Source: Aquicella siphonis (GTDB lineage: Bacteria > Pseudomonadota > Gammaproteobacteria > DSM-16500). Taken from it: a stretch of 64,000 bases of DNA. Under the pieces are notes generated by a model. It was not told the origin of the DNA. It was given only the letters and a program-made list of their open reading frames with translations, and ran no database searches. The position numbers and the translations under genes are program-made. This document shows, in pieces, positions 26,093-36,381 of the stretch (positions within the stretch are counted from its first letter, which is position 1; each line of letters begins with the position of its first letter). The stretch is from contig NZ_LR699119.1 of NCBI RefSeq assembly GCF_902459485.1, forward strand, positions 682,001 to 746,000. Direction: 5' to 3'.

Positions 26093-26107
26093 TTCAGGTT
26101 CAGGATT
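26085..26107 (+). terminator. Hairpin at the end of the 228-aa gene
   Basis: An 8-base stem (26085-26092 with 26100-26107) and 7-base loop that starts within the last codons of the gene and is followed by ATTTAC. A weak Rho-independent terminator. Confidence 0.45.
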
Positions 26108-26184
26108 ATTTACATGTCTCTGCAGCCGGGAATCTTTGTCCAGAGAGCGTTGCAGCGAGCTATTTTACTCTTGAAGTATCCATT

Positions 26185-27540
26185 CTAGAATAATGGACAA
26201 AGATTTGTAAAACTAGTCGTTGGATAATCATCTTCATCCAGAAAATCACGAGCAGAGAATAATAAATGACTATTGTCGATATTATAACTTTCATCTTTCT
26301 TGTCTTTCGCGGATGTTGATACAAGTGCAGAAGCTGATTCTTGCTCGTCAATTTTGGCTTTTTCTGACTGATGTTCTTTTACACACAAAAGGGCGGAATG
26401 CAATTTATCCGATTCGCTTGAAAAAATCATATCCAATTGTTCAAACAGGGAGGGTGCATATTGCTTGAATGATGCCAGATAGGCTTCTGAAAAATAAATT
26501 GGATTTACCACTAATACCGAGCTGATTTTTATACCTAATTGTTCAAAATATGGTTTGGCCATTTCAACTTTTGCATGCTCTTCCAGATTATCATCAATTA
26601 ACAAAATGGATACAGGTTTACTTTCAGGCGAGCGTGTTTTTATCCGCCAATAAATGTGCTCGATTTTTTTTGTATAACTTTTTCTTTCTGATGTGCCTTT
26701 CATCTGTTCTGACGCATTTAAATAACTCATTTCAGAACTTTGAATATTTAATTCATATTCTGAATTGATACAATTAACGAGTTTGAAAGCTGAATTATAA
26801 CAAGGCTGCTCTTTATCTACCGCAAAAGCCCTTTGGGTTAAAAGATAAGTTGGATGTTTCGCTAATTGCAGCAAAAGATTAACTATATCTGTATTAATCA
26901 TTCTTAAGCCGCTGTTCTCACTCATCACGAGTTCCAGTTCTGATTGTAGCGGGCTGATGCCCGAATCGTCATCTCTGGCTTTGAGCGCAGAAAGTAATAA
27001 TAATTTTTCCACATCGAACAGTGTCCCATCAAAATCACAATATATTTCCACGTTTTCATGACTGGCTATTTCTTCAAAATCCGGGTTGGTGATGGGATAG
27101 CATGATGATTTCAGCTCAGAAACAGCAATGCCTCGCATTTTAAAAAATGAACTGACTTCTTTATTCGCGGTGACTACGATCATTTCATCTTTTGAAACCT
27201 GGTAATTATCGCTGTATTGCCATATCCCTGTTGGCGCGGCCGAGGACTGATCAGCAAATTGAAGCTTCCCTTGCCATAATTCTTTGATATATTCAAGTGC
27301 GTCTTCCGAAAGCATATCAAAAAAGACTGGACCAATAGGCAGTTCAAATGATTTCTTTTCTGTGTTTATTTTAATTTGAGGTGAGCCAGGAGTTTGATTT
27401 AATAAGTAAATGTGGAATTCGTCCATGCTCGCATCCGTTTTGATTTTTTGAATCCAGTGAGTAATGATGGGATGTAAGCGATAGCTTCCATGATAACTTT
27501 GAAAAAAAATATCAGGATCAATAATAAGAGTGACTTTCAT
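26185..27540 (-). CDS. HAD-like phosphatase-fold protein, effector candidate
   Basis: A 451-aa protein, soluble, without signal peptide. A haloacid-dehalogenase core spans about residues 165-340: motif I YCDFDGTLFD (Asp169 and Asp171), a motif II-like Thr in TYLLTQRAF (about 235) and motif IV in LLIDDNLEEH (about 315). Residues 1-160 form an unknown domain starting with MKVTLIIDPDIFFQSYHGSY. The tail is acidic and Ser/Ala-rich (EQESASALVS, then DFLDEDDYPT). HAD enzymes usually remove phosphate by way of an Asp nucleophile. The ATG at 27540 is chosen because GAGG lies 6 bases before it; a TTG upstream is unlikely. Confidence 0.6.
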   Translation of the reverse strand: MKVTLIIDPDIFFQSYHGSYRLHPIITHWIQKIKTDASMDEFHIYLLNQTPGSPQIKINTEKKSFELPIGPVFFDMLSEDALEYIKELWQGKLQFADQSSAAPTGIWQYSDNYQVSKDEMIVVTANKEVSSFFKMRGIAVSELKSSCYPITNPDFEEIASHENVEIYCDFDGTLFDVEKLLLLSALKARDDDSGISPLQSELELVMSENSGLRMINTDIVNLLLQLAKHPTYLLTQRAFAVDKEQPCYNSAFKLVNCINSEYELNIQSSEMSYLNASEQMKGTSERKSYTKKIEHIYWRIKTRSPESKPVSILLIDDNLEEHAKVEMAKPYFEQLGIKISSVLVVNPIYFSEAYLASFKQYAPSLFEQLDMIFSSESDKLHSALLCVKEHQSEKAKIDEQESASALVSTSAKDKKDESYNIDNSHLLFSARDFLDEDDYPTTSFTNLCPLF

Positions 27541-27822
27541 TCCACGCCTCAATTATTTTCTTTCGATATTTTATGTAATATCAATTTAATTGTTATATTG
27601 CAACAATAAATTTGACAATCCTGCTTCCGCGCTATTAAACAGCCATGCTGGATCAGATTAATTTATATGCGCGCTGCCATTGTATTCATTATGACAATAT
27701 ACATCGGACGGAAAAATCACATGAATAGAAACATGTCGGCGTATTATGACTGGATCGCCAAATAATCAGGCTAAAAAAAACAATTGCCAGGCGTTGTCTG
27801 TAAGCTTTATCAAGCGGATTGG

Positions 27823-30045
<2,223 letters not shown>

Positions 30046-30054
30046 TCAGTCTGG

Positions 30055-30063
30055 ATTATACCA
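30055..30063 (-). promoter_or_regulatory. Extended -10 element of katG
   Basis: On the minus strand the bases read TGGTATAAT, a consensus extended -10 box, about 50 bases before the katG ATG. No good -35 hexamer is seen at the right distance, as is normal for extended -10 promoters. An OxyR-type site was not recognised. Confidence 0.45.
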
Positions 30064-30136
30064 AAATAAGTGAAACCACGGGCTGTCGATAGTGTGGTGC
30101 TAATAAGGCGGAAGGAAGCATTCGGGGCGCATGGAG

Positions 30137-31099
30137 CTATAAACTTCTCTTGCTGCACCTTGTTGAAATCTCGGCACACCCTGCTGGCGCCATCACTTCC
30201 AACAATCCCAGTCTTTCCAGCTTTTTTATCATGTTAGCGAGTGATTTCACGATAACATCATTATCAATCCCGCCCAAACCCAAGCGATGATTATCCTGAA
30301 AGGCAGAGCTGATGATGGTAAAGATACTCTTTAAAGCCTCATAACTGCCTTGTCCTTGGCCTTTGCCAGCTCTGGCAGCGATCAGATCAACGGCTTTAGT
30401 CAGGCCATAGAAAACCGCAGAATAGCAATTTGAATGCACAACATCATAACGCTGACTGCAGATATCTTCTTCTGCATCCTTGACCAATTTCTTGATCTCG
30501 GCGCCGGACAATATGACATCTGTCATTTCAGCGTCAAAAAAGCTGCCGGGAAAAAATTCATATTTCTTTTCATTACCCATATGCGTATCTGTAAAATTAT
30601 AGATGGCGCTTAAGTTTATATGAGTGACCAGCCACCATGCAAAAGAGGATGCGTTACTGTCTGGTGATTTCAAAAATTGGGCATTCTGCCTTCCAATAAT
30701 GAGAAATTCTCCGGACGCAGAGCGGAATGCGAGAGAAGCATGATGAACAGTCATGGGCAGGGAGAGACAGAGTTTGCGGGCAATACCTAACTGGAACAAC
30801 TGATCGTCAGCGATATCGTCCAGATTGGTATCCAGCATTTGCGCATCGGAAATTTCTGTATAAGTGGTGGTTTCTTTTTGATTATGGATATCTGCAGTGA
30901 TGAAGAAATCATACAACATGCTGTATTTCGATATTCTTTTAATTACAGAACCGAAAAACCCCAAACAACTTTGATTGGACACAGGGACCAGGAGTTTGTC
31001 ACTGTTAAATTCGCTGTTTGTATGAACATGAACACTGGTCGTTGGAACCTGTTCCAGAGATGTGTCAAAACCCGCCATATCCTTTCTTGAGCTTTCCAT
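30137..31099 (-). CDS. His/Cys paralog family member B, effector candidate
   Basis: A 320-aa soluble protein homologous to the 14560-15855 product. Shared points are FQLGIARKLCL, HHASLAFRSASGEFLIIGRQ (His120), NEKKYEFFPG, DVILSGAEIKKLV and SNCYSAVFYGLTKAV (Cys225). It lacks the long Ser/Pro-rich N-terminal extension of member A and ends soon after the domain, in a Cys/Ser-rich basic tail. The conserved His then Cys, about 105 residues apart, suggest a thiol enzyme of permuted NlpC/P60 type; this is inference. It is followed on the same strand by katG (133 bases away) and preceded by member C (131 bases). Confidence 0.6.
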   Translation of the reverse strand: MESSRKDMAGFDTSLEQVPTTSVHVHTNSEFNSDKLLVPVSNQSCLGFFGSVIKRISKYSMLYDFFITADIHNQKETTTYTEISDAQMLDTNLDDIADDQLFQLGIARKLCLSLPMTVHHASLAFRSASGEFLIIGRQNAQFLKSPDSNASSFAWWLVTHINLSAIYNFTDTHMGNEKKYEFFPGSFFDAEMTDVILSGAEIKKLVKDAEEDICSQRYDVVHSNCYSAVFYGLTKAVDLIAARAGKGQGQGSYEALKSIFTIISSAFQDNHRLGLGGIDNDVIVKSLANMIKKLERLGLLEVMAPAGCAEISTRCSKRSL

Positions 31100-31230
31100 T
31101 GTTTATATCTCTCGAGCTATTGTATCTCGATGATATAGAGATTATGCTTTTAATACAATGTGAATTTATATTAGCCACATGCCCCATGGATAATCGCGGG
31201 GCGTGTGACCATTACGTGAATTTGAACAGA

Positions 31231-32370
31231 TCAGAAGCTTGATCGAATGGTCAGGCTGCTGCGTTGTTCGGTCAAATTTTGACGTATTAACTTGGCTGAT
31301 TGATCGCAATCAAATTCAGATGCAATTTCTAACGCCTTGTTTACCTGAGCTACCACTGCCTGATTATTCAACACGCCTTGTCCATAATTATGCGAGATTA
31401 CATCCAGCATCAACAAGCATAAATCCTTTATCAGAAAATGCATTTTTTTACTTGCGGCCGGGTGCATGTCTATATCATAGCGTCCGTTAAGTTGATGAAG
31501 GTGATTGTGATATCGATCATGAAGTTTTTCTATCGCCACTGCCAGAATACATACCGAAGCGGAATAACAATTTGAGTTGATCATATCGCAAAGCTGGCCT
31601 TTCCCGTTGCAAATAATGCTGTCCACTTGTTTGATCACAGCTTTGATTTCTTTCCCTGAAAACAAGACTTCCGACATCATGGGTTCAAAAGGTGCGCCTG
31701 GAAAGAATGAGTACTTTCCTTCATTATCAATTTGCGTTCTTACTCTTTCCGAATGCGAGGCTCCCCAAAATCCCAGAGTGCTCGACTTTCGAAAGATGGT
31801 GCTTTGTCTGCCGAATACAATGATTCCCCGCTCTTGAGTGAGATAGGTATCATGTTCATGAACCGACAGGCGATTAAGTTCATACATGATACGCATAGGC
31901 ACCAGGACTACTGAAGAGTGCTTCAAAGGTGATTTTTCAATCAGCCCGCCTTCCAGCCATTCAGCAAATCCTCTTTTAATACAGAAGCCCAAATAAAACT
32001 GATCCTCATCATTAATCTGGTCTGGATCTGTATCAGACATATGCTTGTCTTTAATCGCGGGAAGTTGATTTTTCCGCTTTGGCGATTTGTCCGAAAAATC
32101 GGGAGTTGATTCATTTGACTTTAGCTTATTATTTGCCGATTTAATTGATTCAATTGATGATTTTCTCGAATACAAAAAACTGACCCCAAATGATGTAATG
32201 CAGACCATGGCGCCCACGGCCAGGCTAAACAACAAGCCTCCCTCCTGGCTTCTGACAAAAGCGGACGCAGCCGCGCCAAAAAGGAAACTAAAACTCATGT
32301 CTGAGCCAGTACAGTGGCGTTTTACCTGGGTATTGGCGTGCGTATTTGTGTTTGATGTTCGCAAAAACAT
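31231..32370 (-). CDS. His/Cys paralog family member C, with N-terminal membrane segments
   Basis: A 379-aa protein sharing the family core: DEDQFYLGFCIKRG, HSSVVLVP (His151), IIVFGRQSTIFRK, NEGKYSFFPGAPFE, EVLFSGKEIKAVI and NSNCYSASV (Cys268). It is more divergent than A and B. Residues about 25-66 hold two hydrophobic segments (FSFLFGAAASAF and GLLFSLAVGAMVCITSF), so it may be membrane inserted, unlike its relatives. AGGA precedes the ATG. It is arranged in tandem with member B, probably by gene duplication. Confidence 0.6.
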   Translation of the reverse strand: MFLRTSNTNTHANTQVKRHCTGSDMSFSFLFGAAASAFVRSQEGGLLFSLAVGAMVCITSFGVSFLYSRKSSIESIKSANNKLKSNESTPDFSDKSPKRKNQLPAIKDKHMSDTDPDQINDEDQFYLGFCIKRGFAEWLEGGLIEKSPLKHSSVVLVPMRIMYELNRLSVHEHDTYLTQERGIIVFGRQSTIFRKSSTLGFWGASHSERVRTQIDNEGKYSFFPGAPFEPMMSEVLFSGKEIKAVIKQVDSIICNGKGQLCDMINSNCYSASVCILAVAIEKLHDRYHNHLHQLNGRYDIDMHPAASKKMHFLIKDLCLLMLDVISHNYGQGVLNNQAVVAQVNKALEIASEFDCDQSAKLIRQNLTEQRSSLTIRSSF

Positions 32371-32543
32371 TGTCTTATCCTCGCCTGTTGGGGTTGTAAC
32401 GGATTATTTTTATATAAGTTTTTGATTAATAGTTAATTTATCTGCACATTTTTTTGCAGCTGCGAATTATACAACAGGAATATTGGTGCTGTACAACAGT
32501 AAACGATAGGTATGGGTTTCGTGCGGTTTCAAACTTTGGGCAT

Positions 32544-32573
32544 AAAAAAAGCGGCGTTTCAGCCGCTTTTTTT
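32544..32573 (-). terminator. Rho-independent terminator
   Basis: A 12-base stem (32544-32555 with 32562-32573) with a GC core GCGGC/GCCGC, 6-base loop, and A-run/T-run flanks. It works in either direction and lies just after the end of the 163-aa gene and upstream of paralog C. Confidence 0.9.
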
Positions 32574-32583
32574 ACATGCCTGA

Positions 32584-33075
32584 TTAGCTTTGGCTGCTGC
32601 CATTATTTTTTCCTGGTGAGAATGTTGATGTGACCGGCACTTCAACTGTAAGGTCATGGTCCGTTCTGTTGCCAAACTCAAATACTCTAAATCGAGCATT
32701 GTAAGTTTCAAGATTCTTCTTGGTGTCTACTTCTTTTGTGTAGGTTGCGTCAACATCTGTTTTTAAAGTTTTGCCAACACCTTCAAGCTGCATATCGGTT
32801 TCAATCTGGGCAGATGAAGGTGATCTTCGGGTTAAAACTGCGCGGCCTCTGATTCTGGATGCCAGGCACAAACGGCTGCTTCTTGCTGTATCCAGGCGAA
32901 GGTCAATGTCTGAGACTTCAGCTCTGTCACCTTTAACTTCGACATCTGCCGTGCCGCAGGCATGACAACTGAATTGTCCAAACCAGCCGCCCAACGGTGA
33001 GACAGTCGAGTCTAGCTTCACGTTGGCTCTTTGTTTTTTGGGTTGTTCTTGTGATTTCTTGTCGCGGTTATTCAT
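32584..33075 (-). CDS. Unknown 163-aa protein with CHAC motif
   Basis: Not recognised. It is a soluble, basic-start protein with Cys-His-Ala-Cys at about residues 37-40 (FSCHACGTADVEVKGDRAEV). It has a long run of alternating polar/hydrophobic residues suggesting beta strands (IDLRLDTARSSRLCLASRI, then EVDTKKNLETYNARFRVFEF) and a Ser/Gly/Asn tail. The ATG at 33075 is chosen because GAGGA then lies 9 bases upstream; an ATG three codons earlier is too close to it. It is divergent to the 81-aa gene and ends at a strong terminator. Confidence 0.5.
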   Translation of the reverse strand: MNNRDKKSQEQPKKQRANVKLDSTVSPLGGWFGQFSCHACGTADVEVKGDRAEVSDIDLRLDTARSSRLCLASRIRGRAVLTRRSPSSAQIETDMQLEGVGKTLKTDVDATYTKEVDTKKNLETYNARFRVFEFGNRTDHDLTVEVPVTSTFSPGKNNGSSQS

Positions 33076-33191
33076 AATTACCATTCCTCAATTTTGTGTA
33101 TGCTTATTTAAAATTTTAGTGCTAAGATGATTTTCAGCATGCTTATTATAAGGGGTTATTCTTAATATTTTATTAGTATCGGGAGTAATTT

Positions 33192-33437
33192 ATGGCAAAT
33201 TCAAGACCGACTGTTACTGTAGAGTTTAAGCCTGAGTTCATGGAAAGAGTTGAAAAGATTAAGAATGGTAGCGTTACCAAGGAGGATATTATTAAGCGTT
33301 CTACTGACTGCGAGTCTGCCTACCTAAATGCACTAGCGTATAATATGTTATTTTACAATGACAAAGATAAGGGTTCGGCTCATCAAGACCAAATCAATTA
33401 TGGCGATATCCAAGTCTGTAAAAGAAAAGGCATGTAA
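33192..33437 (+). CDS. Unknown 81-aa protein
   Basis: A small charged protein starting VTVEFKPEFMERVEKIKNG, with two Cys, and ending in KRKGM. GGGAG lies 7 bases before the ATG, which supports it as a real gene. It has no membrane segment or known motif. A 24-base perfect palindrome follows its stop codon. Confidence 0.5.
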   Translation: MANSRPTVTVEFKPEFMERVEKIKNGSVTKEDIIKRSTDCESAYLNALAYNMLFYNDKDKGSAHQDQINYGDIQVCKRKGM

Positions 33438-33445
33438 CAGCCTGG

Positions 33446-33469
33446 ATGGCAGCTGGCGCCAGCTGCCAT
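33446..33469. repeat. 24-base perfect palindrome
   Basis: Positions 33446-33469 are a perfect inverted repeat without a loop, centred on GGCGCC between 33457 and 33458, 9 bases after the stop codon of the 81-aa gene. It could form a cruciform or hairpin, or be a site for a dimeric DNA-binding protein. It has no T-run, so it is not a standard terminator. Confidence 0.6.
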
Positions 33470-33565
33470 TTGGCTTCCATTGGTAATTCCTTATGCCGAT
33501 AGTCCTGATTACTTGCTCCCGCATTAACTAGGGATTTTCAATTTAAATTCATATGCACAAGATTT

Positions 33566-34366
33566 ATGACGAATAAAAACATGATGATGAAAAATCGTGA
33601 TGGCATCAATTTAAGCTATAAAATTGCAGGCAACGGCACATTAAATTTCGTTCTTGTTCATAATGCAGGCGGCAGCCGCCAATTCATGAATGATCAATTG
33701 GAATATTTGTCGTGCACAGCCCGGGTTCTAAACGTAGACTTGCGTGGACATGGCGAGAGTGATAAGCCGGAACAAAATTATACTGTAGAAGGTTTTGCTG
33801 AAGATATTGTTTATTTATGCCAAGCGCATGATATCAAAAAAGCTGTTTTTGTTGGGTTGAATTATGGCGTCAATGTCGCTATAGAACTGGCAAATATATC
33901 TTCGCTGGTTTCTCATCTTGTATTAATTGATCCTCCTGTTTTAATGGAGCCATGGGTTATACAATTGGTTCAAGAACACATTGATGACCTCAACAAACCT
34001 GCGCATGAAAATTTTGCTGAAACATTGGCTGAGGCGGTATTTTTAAATATCACACCGGATAAAAAACAAGTGGCAATCAACGCTTTTGAAACCACCGCCA
34101 AGACAGCGCTTGCTTCAACTTATGAAAACTTATTGGCATGGGATAAAGAGAGTGTCAGGAAGTTGCAAAGTTGCACAATGCCTGTTTTGTATATTCAATC
34201 TGGCGAACCATTTTGCACAGAAGATGCTTTGCGAACACATTGTCCACATTTAATGGCTGGTAAAGTTGTTGGTTCGGGGCACTGGGCTACGCTTGAGGTT
34301 CCTGATCAGGTAAATAGCATGATCAAGCGATTTCTTGATATCACAGAAAACAAGAGCAATGCCTGA
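33566..34366 (+). CDS. Alpha/beta-hydrolase fold protein lacking the Ser nucleophile
   Basis: A 266-aa soluble protein. The fold signs are clear: VLVHNAGGSRQFM (oxyanion strand), VDLRGHGESDKP (about 57-68), the nucleophile-elbow region VFVGLNYGVNVAIELA (94-109) and a C-terminal GSGHWATLEVPDQV with His239. At the elbow the usual G-x-S-x-G is G-L-N-Y-G, so Asn99 replaces Ser. Ordinary ester hydrolysis is therefore not expected. It might have a cofactor-free oxygenase or lyase-like role, or be non-catalytic. It is followed 50 bases on by the GyrI-like gene. Confidence 0.75.
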   Translation: MTNKNMMMKNRDGINLSYKIAGNGTLNFVLVHNAGGSRQFMNDQLEYLSCTARVLNVDLRGHGESDKPEQNYTVEGFAEDIVYLCQAHDIKKAVFVGLNYGVNVAIELANISSLVSHLVLIDPPVLMEPWVIQLVQEHIDDLNKPAHENFAETLAEAVFLNITPDKKQVAINAFETTAKTALASTYENLLAWDKESVRKLQSCTMPVLYIQSGEPFCTEDALRTHCPHLMAGKVVGSGHWATLEVPDQVNSMIKRFLDITENKSNA

Positions 34367-34416
34367 TTCTGCAAACCCTGTAGTTATGAAAATGATATTG
34401 TTACTGGAGAAACGCC

Positions 34417-34905
34417 GTGGAAAAAGAGTTGGCAGTCAAAGCAGAAATAAAGTTAGTGGGATTGGCTGTTCGCACAAATAATAAAAATGAAATGAATCCG
34501 CAAACGTCTAAAATTGGGGAATTGGCAAGCCGCTTTTGGAGCCAGAATATCGCCGGCCAGATTCCCAATAGAAAGAATCCTGGTGTGACTTTATCTGTTT
34601 ATACCAAATATGACAGCAATGAACATGGTGATTATACCTATTTTATTGGCGAAGAAGTCGATTTATTTGAAAATGTTTCCGAAGATTTGCAGCGGTTGAC
34701 CATACCCGAGGCTAGATATCAAAAATTCACAACGCCGGCAGGAAAAATGCCGGAGGTGGTCATTAATGCCTGGCAGGAAATTTGGAAGATGTCAGCGAAT
34801 GACTTCGGTGGTGAGAGGGCTTATATAGCGGATTTTGAAGTTTACGATCAACGAGCAAGCGACCCTGCTAATACAAGCCTGGATATTTATATTGGAATTA
34901 AATAA
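34417..34905 (+). CDS. GyrI-like / AraC effector-binding-type domain protein
   Basis: A 162-aa protein resembling the GyrI-like small-molecule-binding (SOUL-like) domain: KAEIKLVGLAVRTNNKNEMN at the start, VYTKYDSNEHGDYTYFIGEE in the middle, IPEARYQKFTTPAGKM, and a final ADFEVYDQR...DIYIGIK strand. Stand-alone forms bind hydrophobic cations or inhibit gyrase; no DNA-binding domain is attached here. The start is a GTG at 34417, supported by GGAG 7 bases upstream. It is in the same direction as the hydrolase-like gene, likely an operon. Confidence 0.7.
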   Translation: MEKELAVKAEIKLVGLAVRTNNKNEMNPQTSKIGELASRFWSQNIAGQIPNRKNPGVTLSVYTKYDSNEHGDYTYFIGEEVDLFENVSEDLQRLTIPEARYQKFTTPAGKMPEVVINAWQEIWKMSANDFGGERAYIADFEVYDQRASDPANTSLDIYIGIK

Positions 34906-34972
34906 CCTGACTGCTCAAAATCGTGATGGCTGTTTCTTGGCAACGGGGGCGCGATTACTTTTCGCAATATAA

Positions 34973-36007
34973 TCAATCCAAATTGAATTGATGCTTTATC
35001 TGGTCCATATTTTTTATATCCCTCAATCTGATTATCAACTCTACCTTGTCGCGACAGGAAAATTTCATTTTGAGATTGTTTATGTGCGTTTCAACCGTTC
35101 GGGGTGATAAGTTGATGATGGATGCGATTTCCTTGATCTTGCAGCCCTTCATCAATAACCTGGCGCAATCAAGTTCACGGTTTGTTAATTTGACTGGATA
35201 ATCTGCTTTGGGATTATCAGGCAAGATTGCCGTTTCAGAATTTTCAGGTTTTTGAGTATTCAATGAGAGTGATTGATTCTGTGTGTGATGGCGTTGGGCG
35301 AGAACGCCTGGCGGAACGATGTTAATGTATCCTTTCTCGATGGATATATCCAAGATATCACGGATACTATTTGCATTTAACTGATTTTTAATATTTTCTA
35401 CACAGGAGCTAATGACATCAACAGGCAAATTTAACAAACCTGCAATTTCAGATATTGTTTTTCGGCGGATTAGAAAAAATAAACAACATGATTCGGGTGT
35501 TGATAAGGCTGTGCCGCGGTATTCTTTATTCAAGATGAAACTGTTTGTCACGGTTGTTTTATTGTTTTTGTGTTTGAGTGGATGGCCAGCAACAAGATTG
35601 TGAATGAATCGAATGAGTAATGGATCCATGCATTCTTCGGCATGAGAGTAAGTTGCGATGTTATTTCCTTCCAGATCTTTCAGTATTGATTTCCTGAAGC
35701 GGTATGGACGAATGAGACCTTGAAATGGAAAAGTACAAATCCCTTTCATAGGTTCACCCGTTTGTATTACTTCGAGATCAAGATTTCTGTAGAATTGTCC
35801 ATTGTGTGATAACGGATGTGGTATGGTCAGGTCTGAGTAGCCAAATAATAGATCTGAATTTTTCAAACCGAATTCATTTACAGTATTCAAATTTGCATTC
35901 AGGTAATTGGAGCTGAGATCCTTGATGATTACGAAACCTGGCATGTCCCGGATAAGTGAATTGATATCTAAATTGGCTATTGCCAAAGATGAATTCGCAA
36001 CTGTCAT
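34973..36007 (-). CDS. LuxR-family regulator with PAS-like domain and two HTH-like segments
   Basis: A 344-aa transcription regulator. Residues about 10-130 resemble a PAS domain (FVIIKDLSSNYLNANLNTVN). The C-terminal LuxR HTH is complete: LTNRELDCARLLMKGCKIKE, then INLSPRTVETHINNLKMKF. A second HTH-like part lies upstream: STPESCCLFFLIRRKTISEI, then LNLPVDVISSCVENIKNQL. Two HTH segments in one chain are unusual. The ATG at 36007 is used because the frame upstream begins with TTG. It is divergent to the acetolactate decarboxylase operon, 374 bases away, and is its most likely local regulator. Confidence 0.75.
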   Translation of the reverse strand: MTVANSSLAIANLDINSLIRDMPGFVIIKDLSSNYLNANLNTVNEFGLKNSDLLFGYSDLTIPHPLSHNGQFYRNLDLEVIQTGEPMKGICTFPFQGLIRPYRFRKSILKDLEGNNIATYSHAEECMDPLLIRFIHNLVAGHPLKHKNNKTTVTNSFILNKEYRGTALSTPESCCLFFLIRRKTISEIAGLLNLPVDVISSCVENIKNQLNANSIRDILDISIEKGYINIVPPGVLAQRHHTQNQSLSLNTQKPENSETAILPDNPKADYPVKLTNRELDCARLLMKGCKIKEIASIINLSPRTVETHINNLKMKFSCRDKVELIIRLRDIKNMDQIKHQFNLD

Positions 36008-36381
36008 GGTTATCGGCTTTACGTTCCAAATCAAGACTGAATGGAGCTAACTGTTTATCACCCTTTGGAAAAGCATTATGTTGTTCATATTATTGAAAAT
36101 TGTAAAGATCTAGTTATGCGCCATTCTCTCTATATTTACCCTGTAAGTTCAATCCTGATCTGATCTGACAAAATTGCTTAATAAATAAGCATAATCGTGT
36201 CAATGGAAGGAAAAATAATATTCAAAGTGGTTATTTGGAATGGCAAAAAAATGTCTTTCCGTGATTTCACGGATATTCTCTCGTCTTTAATGATGGTAAT
36301 GTCGCTCACACTTATACCTCGTGCTGAAATGGCATCGCATGAATATTTGTAGAACAAATGAACAGTTAGGGCGGCTATATT
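36008..36381. other. Divergent intergenic region upstream of the alsD-like operon
   Basis: A 374-base region between a LuxR-type regulator and the five-gene operon. It should contain the operon promoter and regulator sites. No gene is seen in it. Base composition is AT-rich; I cannot identify a specific operator. Confidence 0.4.
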
